DNA of 64,000 nt from Microbacterium sp. HD4P20 (GCF_019449275.2 NZ_JAHZQZ020000010.1:124001-188000), one strand, 5' to 3'; shown: positions 9,685 through 18,447, numbered from the stretch's first letter. Numbers and translations are program-made. The notes: a model not told the origin generated them from the letters alone.

Positions 9685-9731
9685 CCGGTGCCGGCCCCGA
9701 GCCGGCGCCCTATGAGAGGAAGCATCGCGAC

Positions 9732-10367
9732 ATGAGCGAGAACGTTCTGCGAGTCGGGATCGGGGGGCCCGTCGGCTCCGGCAAGACGGCACTCACCGAG
9801 GCCCTCGTGCCCATCTTCCTGGCGGCGGGCCGAACGCCCGGCGTCATCACCAACGACATCTACACCCAGGAGGACGCGCAGCACGTGCGGCGCGAGCTCG
9901 CCGGCATCCTGGATCCCGAACGGGTCGTGGGCGTCGAGACCGGGGCATGCCCGCACACCGCGGTGCGCGACGACCCCACCATGAACCTCGCGGCGGGTGA
10001 AGAGATGCTCGAGCGCTTCCCCGACATCGACACCCTGATCTACGAGTCCGGCGGCGACAACCTCACCCTGACCTTCTCGCCCGCACTGGCCGACGTCTTC
10101 GTCTTCGTGCTCGACACATCCGAGGGGGAGAAGATGCCCCGCAAGCGCGGACCCGGCATCACCGAGAGCGACATCCTCGTCATCAACAAGATCGACATCG
10201 CGCAGTACGTGCGCACCGACCTCGGCGTCATGGAGCGCGACGCGCATGCGGTGCGCAGCGGCAAGCCGGTCGTGCTCACCAATTCGCTGGACGGCACCGG
10301 GGTGCGCGAGCTGTTCGACACGATCATGGCGGTGTGGCACGCCTCGAAGGGCGAGCTGGTCGCGTGA
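9732..10367 (+). CDS. ureG: urease accessory GTPase UreG
   Basis: SIMIBI-class GTPase that drives nickel insertion into urease. 211 residues, a normal length. Visible motifs are the P-loop GGPVGSGKT near residues 11-19, the nickel-binding Cys-Pro-His in ETGACPHTAVRDD, the switch segment ESGGDNL, and NKID for guanine binding. ATG 9732 follows an AGAGGAAG ribosome binding site. The N-terminus has no His-rich stretch, so nickel storage must lie elsewhere, perhaps in the His-tailed chelatase of this operon. Confidence 0.95.
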   Translation: MSENVLRVGIGGPVGSGKTALTEALVPIFLAAGRTPGVITNDIYTQEDAQHVRRELAGILDPERVVGVETGACPHTAVRDDPTMNLAAGEEMLERFPDIDTLIYESGGDNLTLTFSPALADVFVFVLDTSEGEKMPRKRGPGITESDILVINKIDIAQYVRTDLGVMERDAHAVRSGKPVVLTNSLDGTGVRELFDTIMAVWHASKGELVA

Positions 10368-11443
10368 GCGCCGACGCGCCGGTGCTGACGGCGACGGAGG
10401 CCGACGTCCCGGCTCCGGCGCAGGACGCCGGCGCGCCCGTGGATCCGGCCGCCACTCCGGACGCCCCGGTCCTGTACGGCGGGCCCCGCCTGCAGCCGGC
10501 GCACTTTGAACCCGCGCACGTGCCGTCGGAGGTGGCCCGGTACGGCACCGCGGCGCACACGCTGCCGGTGGGCAGTCCCGGCAAGGTGGGCATCCTCGAG
10601 CTCGAGTTCGCGCTGCGAGGCGTCGGCGAGGCACGCCGCACCGAGCTCGTGCGGCACTTCCAGAAGTCGCCGTTGCAGATCATGCAGCCGCTGTACTACA
10701 ACGTGGCCCGGCCCGACATGCCTTACACCTACCTCATGACCGCGGGGGGCGGCATCCTGCACAACGATCGGCAGCGGATCGACCTGGTCTTCGGTCCGGG
10801 CACGTCGGCGCACGTGACGACGCAGGCGCACACCAAGGTGTACCGGATGGAAGCGGGCTATGCGACGTCGCTGGTCAACCTCGAGGTGGGAGAGGGCGCG
10901 TACGTCGAGTACTTGCCCGACCCCCTCATCCCCTACATCGATGCGCGCTTCTATCAGCGCACCGCCGCGACGGTACACCCGGACGCGACCCTGATCGTCG
11001 GCGAGACCATCTACGCCGGACGCCTCAGCCGGGGCGAGCGCCACGCGTACGCCGTGCTCGCGAGCGACCTCGAGGTGACGCGGCCCGGCCCGGCGGGCAT
11101 TCCGGTCGCGCTGGACCGGGTGCGTCTGGTTCCTCGAGATGGCCAGGTCGGCGGACCCGCCGTGCTGGGCGCAAGGGATGTCGTCACGAGTCTGTACGTG
11201 GTGACGTCTCGCGTCCCGGCGCGAGAAGTCGCGAATGCGCTGCACGACACCGTGACACGGGCGCTCGCGGATTCGGCCGATGAGTCGGCGCGGGCAGGAG
11301 TCAGCATCCTCCCCCACGACGCCGGTGCCTGGCTGCGGTTCGTCGGCGACGACACCGTGACCTCGGCCGTGGTGGCGTCGTCGGCAGCCGCAGCGATGCA
11401 CGAGCTGATCACCGGGCTGCCGGCCCCGGCGATCCGCAAATGA
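10364..11443 (+). CDS. ureD: urease accessory protein UreD (UreH)
   Basis: Scaffold protein of the UreDFG maturation complex. Family features include GSPGKVGILELEF, a QKSPLQIMQPLYYN segment, GGGILHNDRQRIDL and THTKVYRM-like TQAHTKVYRM. GTG 10364 overlaps the ureG stop in a GTGA junction and is chosen for that; in-frame codons upstream lie inside ureG. At 359 residues it is longer than most UreD because of about 60 extra N-terminal residues rich in Ala, Pro and Asp, followed by YGGPRLQPAHFEP, that look disordered. Confidence 0.9.
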   Translation: MSADAPVLTATEADVPAPAQDAGAPVDPAATPDAPVLYGGPRLQPAHFEPAHVPSEVARYGTAAHTLPVGSPGKVGILELEFALRGVGEARRTELVRHFQKSPLQIMQPLYYNVARPDMPYTYLMTAGGGILHNDRQRIDLVFGPGTSAHVTTQAHTKVYRMEAGYATSLVNLEVGEGAYVEYLPDPLIPYIDARFYQRTAATVHPDATLIVGETIYAGRLSRGERHAYAVLASDLEVTRPGPAGIPVALDRVRLVPRDGQVGGPAVLGARDVVTSLYVVTSRVPAREVANALHDTVTRALADSADESARAGVSILPHDAGAWLRFVGDDTVTSAVVASSAAAAMHELITGLPAPAIRK

Positions 11444-11465
11444 GACGGAAGGCGCAGGCCCGACA

Positions 11466-12389
11466 ATGAGCACGGTCGCACTCGGTACCGGACGAACCGG
11501 GGTCTTCGGCCTCGTGCGCGGGCCGTCGCAGATCTACTTCCAGCAGAATCTGGTGAGCGGACTGCTCATCCTGGCGGCCTTCTTCGTCGCGGATTGGCGC
11601 ATGGGACTGCTGGCCGTGCTCGGTGCGATCGGCGGGATGCTGGGCGGCCGGGCTGCCGGCTACCGCCGCGGCGACATCTCGACGGGCATGCAGTCGTTCT
11701 GCGGCACGCTCGTCGGCGCCGCGGTGTTCGCGGCGCTCGGCGGCGCCGCGTGGTGGTCGTACGTGCTCGCCTTCGCCGGCGGCCTCGCGACGGGACCGGT
11801 GACGCGGCTCGTCGACGCGCTGTTCACCCGCACGCCGCTCAAGCGCTACCACCTGCCGTACACGACGGCCCCGTTCGTGATCGTCGCGACCGTGATCTTT
11901 CTGACCACGACCACGACCGCGCTCGCGGTGCCGGCGTCGGCATCCGATCTTCCCGATGATCCGGTTCCGGCCTTCCTGCTCTCGATCCTCACCAACGTGT
12001 CGCAGGTGGTGCTCATCGACAACGCGGTGTGCGGCGCGCTGATCCTCGTGGCACTGTTCGTCGCGAGCTGGCGGGTGGGCCTCGCCGCTCTCATGGGCAG
12101 CGTCGTCGGCTCGGTCGTCGCGGTGGCGATGGGGGAGCCGTGGAGCGAGATCGCCAACGGCCTGGCGAACTACTCGGGCGTGCTCACAGCGATCGCGCTG
12201 TCGGTGACGTTCCTCAAGAGCTCCACTGCGTCGTGGCTTTACGCACTGCCGTGGGTGGCGGTGACCGCGGTCGTGACGCTGCTGATGCATCGCGCGGGCG
12301 TCGTGACGTACACGTGGCCGTACATCCTCACGACGTGGGTGGCGCTCATCGTCGCGACCTACATCCGGGGGTTGACCCGCTCCGCGTGA
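11466..12389 (+). CDS. urea transporter (UT family)
   Basis: Integral membrane channel for urea, 307 residues with about ten hydrophobic segments. The two homologous halves of the UT/SLC14 fold are visible: SQIYFQQNLVSGLLIL followed by DWRMGLLAVLGAIGG in the first half, and SQVVLIDNAVCGALIL followed by SWRVGLAALMGSVVG in the second. It is the last gene of the urease operon and supplies the substrate. It ends 31 bases inside the 3' end of the convergent ABC ATPase gene. Confidence 0.9.
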   Translation: MSTVALGTGRTGVFGLVRGPSQIYFQQNLVSGLLILAAFFVADWRMGLLAVLGAIGGMLGGRAAGYRRGDISTGMQSFCGTLVGAAVFAALGGAAWWSYVLAFAGGLATGPVTRLVDALFTRTPLKRYHLPYTTAPFVIVATVIFLTTTTTALAVPASASDLPDDPVPAFLLSILTNVSQVVLIDNAVCGALILVALFVASWRVGLAALMGSVVGSVVAVAMGEPWSEIANGLANYSGVLTAIALSVTFLKSSTASWLYALPWVAVTAVVTLLMHRAGVVTYTWPYILTTWVALIVATYIRGLTRSA

Positions 12390-13258
12390 TCAGGAGCCGG
12401 GATGCCGGCGCCATCGGCGTGCTTGGGGGTGTCGGTGTGCTCGTGGGTGTCGGTGTGCTCGTGGGTGCCCGTGTGCTCGTGCGCCAGGGGCACACCGTGG
12501 GAAGGCGCGCGGAAGAGAAGCTGCAGACGGCCGTCGCCGGCACGCACGGCGTCGATGCGGATGCCGTAGACGGGCTCGAGGACGGCCGGGTCGAGCACCT
12601 CTTCGGCGTCGCCCGCAGCGACGACCCGCCCGCGGTCGAGGAGCACGAGGCGATCGCAGTACCGCGCGGCGAGGTTGAGGTCGTGCAGCACGACGACGGT
12701 GGTCACCGCCAGTTCGCGCACCAGGCCGAGGATCTCGTGCTGGAAGTGGATGTCGAGGTGATTGGTGGGCTCGTCCATCAGCAGATGCGTCGCCTGCTGG
12801 GCGAGCGCCCGCGCGATGAGCACGCGCTGCCGCTCCCCGCCCGACAGGTCGCCGACGTCACGATCGGCGAGATGCTCGGCGCCCACGCGGCGCAGGGCCT
12901 CGGCGGCGATGTCGATGTCGGCCGCGGATTGGCGCTGCAACGCACCCTGGTGCGGCGCCCGGCCGAGCAGCACGGTGTCGGCCACCGTCAGGGGCAGCTC
13001 GCCGTGGACCTCCTGCGTCACGACCGCCACGATGCGGGCCAGCTCGCGCGGCGAGTAGGTGCCGATGCTCGCGCCCCCCACCGCGATCTCGCCTCGGTCG
13101 GGCACCAGGCCGCGGTAGAGAGTGCGCAGCAGGGTCGTCTTGCCGCTTCCGTTCGGTCCGATCAGTCCGACGACCTCGCCCGCAGCGGCCGCCAGTGCGA
13201 CCTCGCGCAGCACCGCCGCGCCGTCGTACGAGTGGCTCACGCCCTCCGTGGAGATCAT
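12359..13258 (-). CDS. ABC transporter ATP-binding protein, FecE/BtuD type, with His-rich C-terminal repeat tail
   Basis: 299 residues. Walker A GPNGSGKTT, signature LSGGERQR, Walker B HLLMDEPTNHLD and the switch VVLHDLNLAARY are all present. It pairs with the FecCD permease and lipoprotein upstream on the same strand. Stretches such as LRTLYRGLVPDRG and GRAPHQG recall the actinobacterial cassette annotated as a putative F420-0 transporter. The tail carries three HEHT-type repeats encoded by an 18-bp DNA repeat, unusual for this family and suggestive of metal binding; next to urease, nickel or cobalt uptake is a second option. ATG 13258 has only a weak ribosome binding site. Confidence 0.85.
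   Translation of the reverse strand: MISTEGVSHSYDGAAVLREVALAAAAGEVVGLIGPNGSGKTTLLRTLYRGLVPDRGEIAVGGASIGTYSPRELARIVAVVTQEVHGELPLTVADTVLLGRAPHQGALQRQSAADIDIAAEALRRVGAEHLADRDVGDLSGGERQRVLIARALAQQATHLLMDEPTNHLDIHFQHEILGLVRELAVTTVVVLHDLNLAARYCDRLVLLDRGRVVAAGDAEEVLDPAVLEPVYGIRIDAVRAGDGRLQLLFRAPSHGVPLAHEHTGTHEHTDTHEHTDTPKHADGAGIPAPDHAERVNPRM
12429..12482. repeat. three tandem 18-bp repeats encoding the His-rich tail
   Basis: Three adjacent units of GGTGTCGGTGTGCTCGTG (the third with a few changes) inside the ABC ATPase gene. On the coding strand each unit gives HEHTDT or HEHTGT. Repeat number could vary between strains by slippage. Confidence 0.85.
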
Positions 13259-13271
13259 CGAGCGCTGCCGT

Positions 13272-14264
13272 TCATGAGCCGAATCGTTCCACGATGAGCT
13301 CGAGGCCGTCCACTGACAGCGGCGTGGGCGGTTCGGTGAAATTGAACAGCTGCAGGAGGACGTCGCCGTTCTCGAGAGCCCGCAGCGCTTCGCTCCCCGG
13401 CAGACCCGCGATCTCTTCGGCGACACCGTCCTCGCCGCCCTGATGCAGCAGGATCAGCACGTCGGGGTCGCGGGCGATGAGCTCCTCGACGCTCACCTCG
13501 AAGACGCGTTCCGCGGCGTCGGAGAAGACGTTCTCGAATCCGGCGGCCTCCAGCTGCGGCTGCGACATCGAGCCACGGCCGTAAGCGTAGAGCGGACCGC
13601 CACCGACCGACGGATAGAGCACCGCAGCGGTGCGAGGCGCGACATCCGCCGTGTCGCTCATCACCGCCGCGACGCGCCCCTGCAATGCCCGCACCAGAGA
13701 CTCGGCCTCGTCCGATCGGTCGAAGATCTCGCCGTACATCCGCACCTGGTCGTACAGCGTGTCGAACGACGCGTCGCCGACGCCCGACGGGCAGTACACC
13801 GGATGGATCAGCGCGTTCACTCCGCTGTCGCGGAGCGCCTCGCGGGTCACGCCTTCGGGCAGGCCCAGCGCGAGATCGGGTTCGTGCGCGAGGACGACCT
13901 CGGGCGACATCGTGAGATGACCCGAGGCGTCGATGTCGTCCGACAGCGAGTCGATCCCCTCGATGCGGCGTGCGAGGTCGGCGTCGTAGTAGCCGTTCGG
14001 GAAGGACCCCGCGCGCGCGACGACGCGGTCGAGCACCCCGAGCCCGTCGAGGATCGTGACCGGAGCGCTCTCGAGCAGGATCACGCGCTCCGGCGCGGCG
14101 TCGAACACGACGTCCTCGCCGCAGTTCGTCACCGTGAGCGGATAGCGGGTGCCGCCGCCCGGCGCGGTGCCTTCGGCCTGGGGTGCTGACGTCTGGGCGC
14201 ACCCTGTGATGACGACGGCGAGCACCGCGAGAGCGGCGGCGACCAGACGATGGCGGCGACTCAT
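13272..14264 (-). CDS. ABC transporter substrate-binding lipoprotein, FecB-like (F420-0 or metal/cofactor uptake)
   Basis: 330 residues. A lipoprotein signal with lipobox VITGC near residue 22 places it on the outer face of the membrane. The mature part follows the class III (FecB/BtuF) pattern: PLTVTNCGEDVVFD, then APERVILLESAPVTIL, VARAGSFPNGYY and a late DPDVLILLHQGG. The tandem NCG plus LLESAPVTIL reading recalls the actinobacterial family named as proposed F420-0 binding proteins, itself an inference in the literature. ATG 14264 is preceded by GAGGAG. Substrate is undetermined; the neighbouring urease operon makes nickel or cobalt complexes worth considering. Confidence 0.8.
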   Translation of the reverse strand: MSRRHRLVAAALAVLAVVITGCAQTSAPQAEGTAPGGGTRYPLTVTNCGEDVVFDAAPERVILLESAPVTILDGLGVLDRVVARAGSFPNGYYDADLARRIEGIDSLSDDIDASGHLTMSPEVVLAHEPDLALGLPEGVTREALRDSGVNALIHPVYCPSGVGDASFDTLYDQVRMYGEIFDRSDEAESLVRALQGRVAAVMSDTADVAPRTAAVLYPSVGGGPLYAYGRGSMSQPQLEAAGFENVFSDAAERVFEVSVEELIARDPDVLILLHQGGEDGVAEEIAGLPGSEALRALENGDVLLQLFNFTEPPTPLSVDGLELIVERFGS

Positions 14265-14281
14265 GGATCTCCTCGGGCGGT

Positions 14282-15379
14282 TCAGACTCGTCGCGCGTAC
14301 ATGCGGCGGACGAGGACGAGCAGGAACGGAGCTCCCACGATGGCCGTGAGGATGCCGATCGGCAGCTCGCGGGGCTGCATCACGGTGCGGGCGAGGGCAT
14401 CGGCCCACACCAGGAACAGCGATCCGAGGAGCGCCGTCACCGGCAGCATCCGCGCGTGCACCGAACCGACGAGGCGGCGCGCGAGGTGGGGCACGACGAG
14501 GCCGACGAATCCGATGGCCCCGGCCGCGGCGACCGCCGCGCCGGTGCACAGCGACACCACGACGAGCAGCACCACTCGGGTGCGCTCGGGGGCCACGCCG
14601 AGGGTGAGCGCCGTCTCGTCGCCCGCCGCGATGGCGTCCAGTCGGCGGCCCGTCACCAGCAGGGCGGCCAGGGTCACGGTGACCACCACGAGCACGACGA
14701 CCAGGACCGCGTCCCAGCGGGCCAGAGCGAGCGAGCCGAGGAGCCAGAACATCACCGAGCGCGACCCCTCGGCCGAATCCGACGCGAAGATGAGGAAGCT
14801 CGTCGCGGCCGAGAGCGCATAGCCGACGGCGACACCCGCGAGCAGGAGGCGAAGCGACGTCACGCCGCCTCCGGTGCGGGCGATGAAGTAGACCAGGAGT
14901 GCGGCCGCCAGCGCTCCGAGGAACGCGCTCGCGGGCAGTGCGTACTCACCGACGACGGCGCCGAAGCCGAACAGGATCGCCCCGGCGGCGCCCGTCGAGG
15001 CGCCGCCCGAGATGCCGAGCACGTACGGGTCGGCGAGCATATTGCGAACCATGGCCTGCAGAGCGGCGCCGCACAGTGCCAGGCCCGCGCCGACGGCGAT
15101 GCCCAGCAGCACGCGCGGGACACGGACGTTCCAGACGATCGCCTCCTCGGCGGCCGTCCATGACGCCTCGGCAGGAACTCCGAACAGGTGATGGCCGACG
15201 ATCGCCAGGATGTCGGCCGGGGCCACGGGCACCGGGCCGATCCCGATCGCCAGGAGCGCCGAGACTGCGAGGGCGGCGGCGAGGAGCACCGTCCACCGCG
15301 TCGTCCGGTGGCGGGCGCTGCGAGCCGCTCTCGCGAGCGTCATGGGCTCGGGGGGTACCGGCTCGGCGATCGTCCTCAC
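14282..15379 (-). CDS. ABC transporter permease, FecCD type
   Basis: Integral membrane subunit with about ten helices, 365 residues. FecCD hallmarks are clear: RVPRVLLGIAVGAGLALCGAALQ, NMLADPYVLGISGGAS, and GAIGFVGLVVPHLAR, the last being the loop that touches the ATPase. GTG 15379 is chosen because GGGGGGAG lies 7 bases upstream; the internal ATG at 15343 has no ribosome binding site. First gene of a permease - lipoprotein - ATPase operon with gaps of 17 and 13 bases. Confidence 0.88.
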   Translation of the reverse strand: MRTIAEPVPPEPMTLARAARSARHRTTRWTVLLAAALAVSALLAIGIGPVPVAPADILAIVGHHLFGVPAEASWTAAEEAIVWNVRVPRVLLGIAVGAGLALCGAALQAMVRNMLADPYVLGISGGASTGAAGAILFGFGAVVGEYALPASAFLGALAAALLVYFIARTGGGVTSLRLLLAGVAVGYALSAATSFLIFASDSAEGSRSVMFWLLGSLALARWDAVLVVVLVVVTVTLAALLVTGRRLDAIAAGDETALTLGVAPERTRVVLLVVVSLCTGAAVAAAGAIGFVGLVVPHLARRLVGSVHARMLPVTALLGSLFLVWADALARTVMQPRELPIGILTAIVGAPFLLVLVRRMYARRV

Positions 15380-15472
15380 GCCTGCTCCCCCCGGCTCGAC
15401 TCGCGGTCAGTGCGACGGTATCGCATCCGGAGTCCGCGGTGTCGGCGCGGGGCGGTGCCCCGCTCAGGCGGT

Positions 15473-15489
15473 GTACCACTCGGTGGGCC
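15473..15489. promoter_or_regulatory. candidate IclR-type operator before the quinoprotein gene
   Basis: GTACCACTCGGTGGGCC fits the 17-bp imperfect palindrome seen at several places in this island (consensus GTTCCAYTSRNYGGGRC) with two mismatches. It lies 93 bases before the start of the quinoprotein dehydrogenase gene, in the divergent region with the ABC permease. Confidence 0.4.
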
Positions 15490-15505
15490 GCAGCCTTGTC
15501 GGCGC

Positions 15506-15543
15506 GGTCACCACGCCTTAGCGTCCTGGTCACAACGCCTAGG
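15506..15543 (+). repeat. two direct repeats upstream of the quinoprotein gene
   Basis: GGTCACCACGCCTTAG (15506-15521) recurs as GGTCACAACGCCTAGG (15528-15543), exactly 22 bp or about two helical turns apart. Direct repeats in phase on one DNA face are typical of activator sites. The binding protein is unknown. Confidence 0.5.
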
Positions 15544-15581
15544 CACGCCCATCGGATCAGCGAGGATCAAGGAGTCAACGC

Positions 15582-18284
15582 ATGCGCAAACGTCTGACCA
15601 CCAGGCTGGGGGTTGCGGGGGTCGGGGCACTGCTCGTGCTCGCACTCGCGACACCCGCGTACGGTCTCGTACCACCCGCCGAACCGGACGCGCCGAGCGC
15701 CTCGGAGAGCGACGGACTCACTGGCCTCGAGCCGACCGGAGCAGACATGCCGACCGTCGGGGGCAACCTCGGCAATCAGCACTACAGCGGGCTGACCCAG
15801 ATCGACAAGACCAATCTCGACCAACTGGCGCCGGCGTGGCGCACTCACGTCTCCGCCGTGGCGCCGGCGACGGATGACGTGGGCCAGCAGACCACGCCGA
15901 TCGTCGTCGACGGCGTCCTCTATCTCGACACCCCGAGCGGCGGAGTCATCGCCGTCGACGGCACCTCGGGCGAAGCCGTGTGGAAGTGGGAGCCGACGGA
16001 ATTCGAGACCGCCGGAACGCGCCGCGGCGTCTCGGCCGGCGAGGGCAAGATCTTCACCCACGCCGACGGCGATCGCGTGGTGGCCCTCGACCAGGCCACG
16101 GGCGAACAGGTGTGGGTCGTTCAGCCCACCGGTCCGGAAGGCGAGTTCCTGGGCAACCTCGAGCGCGTGGCGACCGTGTACCACGACGGCCTCGTATACG
16201 CGCACGCGGCCAACGGCGATCGCGCCGCGGTGGTCGCGCTCGATGCGAGCGACGGCAGCTATGTGTGGCACTTCTTCGGCGGACCCGACCGCGACGCGGT
16301 GTACACCGACGTCAACGGCAACACGGTCGCCGCAGGCGAGACGTGGGGTCCGAGGCTGCCCGACGGGACGGACTGCGCGCTCGTGGGCGGCTCGACCCCG
16401 TGGATCCACGGCGCGGTGGATCCCGAGCTCGGCATGTACTACATGACCTTCGGCAACGCCCGCAGCTGCACTTCGTCGCAGAACGGCTCATTGCGGCCGG
16501 GCGACAACCTCTTCTCGAGCACGCTGGTCGCGGTGGACTCGACGACCGGCGACTACAAGTGGCACTACCAGTCGATCCGTCACGACGTGTGGGACATGGA
16601 CAACGTGCACCCGCCGACCCTGGCCGATGTCGAGGTCGACGGACAAGAGCGCAAGGTGCTCTTCTACGGCAGCAAGTCCGGCCACCAGTTCGTCCTCGAC
16701 CGGACCGACGGTGAGCCGGTTCTTCCCGTGGTCCAGAAGTCGATGATCACCGACTCCCGCCAAGCGCACGCCGACACCCAGCCCTTCCCTGCGCAGCGAC
16801 TGCTGCCCGAGTGCCTGGTGTGGCAGAAACTCGACCCGCACAACATCCCCGGAGACCCGTGGCGCGCCGTGCCCAACTACAACGGCTACCAGCCCGACGC
16901 TGACGGCGACCTCGTCTTCAACCCCGACAGCTACGTCGCCGCCGACGAACCCTTCCTGACCTACCCCGAGGGCTCGTCGGGGCACCGCGAGGGCTGCATG
17001 TACGACCCGCAGTGGGATCTGCCGATCCTCTCGACCACCAGCCAGAACGGCGGTGGGGACTGGTCGAACAACGCCTACAGCCACAGCACCAACCTGGTGT
17101 ACTTCCCGTACGGCACGAACCCCGTCGCCCACTGGAACGGCGCATCCGCCAACGGGCAGCGTGCCATGGGCCAGTACCAGACCGGCGGCATCCTCGCCTA
17201 CGACGCCTCGACCGGCGAGGTGCGGTGGCGTAACCATCTGGGCACCGACATGTCGCACGGTCAGGGACCGCTGGCCACGGCATCCGATCTCGTCTTCGTC
17301 GGTCAGATCGACGGCCGGGTGCTGGCGATGGATGCCACGACCGGAGAGGTCCTCTGGGACTTCCAGACCGGCTCGGGCATCGCCGCGGCGCCGGTCACCT
17401 ATGAGGTGGACGGCGAGCAGTATGTCGCGGTGTTCGCGGCCGGCTCGACGAACCCGTACGGCGGCTCTGTAACCCGGGGCGATTCGCTGTGGGCGTTCAA
17501 ACTCGGGGGTTCCTACACCACCGAGTCGGGCAGCCAGGAGGGACCGTCCACCGCGCCGCTGTCGATTCGTCGCCCGATCAGCGGTGCTGCCGTCGCGGGC
17601 GATACGGTCGGCAACACGGTGCTGCTCGCGCGCAGCAGCCGTACCGCGGACACCGCTGTCGCCCAGGATGCCACCGCGCAGAGCGCGATGCAGCCGACGC
17701 ACCTCCGCGTGCCGGCCGGCACGACGGTCACGTTCCTCAACCCGGGCGCAGAGACGTTCCCGAACTTCCCGAACCTCAAGCCGCATTGTGCGACGCAGTT
17801 CTTCGAGGGCGAGTTCAACGTCAAGCTGGAGCCGGGGGAGAGCTACCAGCACACCTTCGATCGGGCAGGTGAGTACTTCTTCAACGACTGCACCGACCCC
17901 CGGCCGACCGGCAAGATCGAGGTCTATCTCGACCCATTGGAACAGCCCGGCGCGTTGAGATTCACACCCGCCACGCTGAACCTGGGGTCGCAGACCGGGA
18001 TCTTCACCGGCGTCGAGGGCGTCGCCACCGCCCACTTCGCGCTGCCGGAGGGCTATGCCTACGACAGCGGCGCCGTGCTCATCACGCCGCTGTCGCAGAC
18101 GCCCATTCCCGCCGTGAAGGTCACCGCCAACAAGAACCGGCTGATCGTGCGGTTCGACAAGGCCGCCGTCGACAACAACGTTCCGACGGGTGAGGTGACG
18201 CTCACCGTGCAGGCGTATGTGACGGGCGCCGACGGGACTCAGCAGCTGCTGAGCTCGACAGCAGCGGTCACCGTCGTCAAGTAG
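15582..18284 (+). CDS. secreted PQQ-type quinoprotein dehydrogenase with C-terminal cupredoxin-like domain
   Basis: 900 residues. A Sec signal peptide spans about 1-28. A beta-propeller follows with repeated GxVxALDxxTGEVxW blades. GGSTPW plus DPELGMYYMTFGNA and HDVWDMDN (334-341) match the PQQ-stacking Trp and catalytic Asp regions of PQQ alcohol dehydrogenases. Residues about 704-781 form a cupredoxin-like domain; His735 and Cys770 are present, but the usual His and Met of the copper loop are replaced (C-T-D-P-R-P-T). A beta-rich domain ends the protein. AAGGAG precedes ATG 15582. Given its neighbours, quinate or a related polyol is a plausible substrate; that is inference. No PQQ biosynthesis genes are in the window. 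Confidence 0.75.
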   Translation: MRKRLTTRLGVAGVGALLVLALATPAYGLVPPAEPDAPSASESDGLTGLEPTGADMPTVGGNLGNQHYSGLTQIDKTNLDQLAPAWRTHVSAVAPATDDVGQQTTPIVVDGVLYLDTPSGGVIAVDGTSGEAVWKWEPTEFETAGTRRGVSAGEGKIFTHADGDRVVALDQATGEQVWVVQPTGPEGEFLGNLERVATVYHDGLVYAHAANGDRAAVVALDASDGSYVWHFFGGPDRDAVYTDVNGNTVAAGETWGPRLPDGTDCALVGGSTPWIHGAVDPELGMYYMTFGNARSCTSSQNGSLRPGDNLFSSTLVAVDSTTGDYKWHYQSIRHDVWDMDNVHPPTLADVEVDGQERKVLFYGSKSGHQFVLDRTDGEPVLPVVQKSMITDSRQAHADTQPFPAQRLLPECLVWQKLDPHNIPGDPWRAVPNYNGYQPDADGDLVFNPDSYVAADEPFLTYPEGSSGHREGCMYDPQWDLPILSTTSQNGGGDWSNNAYSHSTNLVYFPYGTNPVAHWNGASANGQRAMGQYQTGGILAYDASTGEVRWRNHLGTDMSHGQGPLATASDLVFVGQIDGRVLAMDATTGEVLWDFQTGSGIAAAPVTYEVDGEQYVAVFAAGSTNPYGGSVTRGDSLWAFKLGGSYTTESGSQEGPSTAPLSIRRPISGAAVAGDTVGNTVLLARSSRTADTAVAQDATAQSAMQPTHLRVPAGTTVTFLNPGAETFPNFPNLKPHCATQFFEGEFNVKLEPGESYQHTFDRAGEYFFNDCTDPRPTGKIEVYLDPLEQPGALRFTPATLNLGSQTGIFTGVEGVATAHFALPEGYAYDSGAVLITPLSQTPIPAVKVTANKNRLIVRFDKAAVDNNVPTGEVTLTVQAYVTGADGTQQLLSSTAAVTVVK

Positions 18285-18300
18285 CCATCGACACTGCAGC

Positions 18301-18334
18301 GCCGGACGGCGCGCATCCGTGCGCGCCGTCCGGC
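18301..18334 (+). terminator. strong hairpin after the quinoprotein gene
   Basis: A perfect 14-bp stem, GCCGGACGGCGCGC paired with its complement, around the loop ATCCGT, beginning 16 bases after the stop codon. No T tract follows, as is common in high-GC actinobacteria. Confidence 0.8.
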
Positions 18335-18342
18335 GCTGCGGT

Positions 18343-18359
18343 GTCCCATTCGTCGAAAC
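18343..18359. promoter_or_regulatory. candidate IclR-type operator before dctQ
   Basis: GTCCCATTCGTCGAAAC; its complement, GTTTCGACGAATGGGAC, matches the GTTCCAYTSRNYGGGRC pattern shared across this island. It sits just after the terminator and 88 bases before the TRAP small permease start. Confidence 0.45.
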
Positions 18360-18447
18360 ACGATTTTGCAGACGCCCGCCTGACGATCCAGAGTCGCAGG
18401 GGCGGCCGGCATCAGTGGGCGGGCGCGCACCAACAAGGAGGTTGGCC

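Noticed and set aside
7093-9792. An 899-codon minus-strand open frame under the urease genes
   Set aside because: It is antisense to ureB, ureC and ureF, has no family features and no ribosome binding site.
12429-12482. Short tandem repeats considered as a CRISPR
   Set aside because: Units are adjacent with no spacers and lie inside a coding region.
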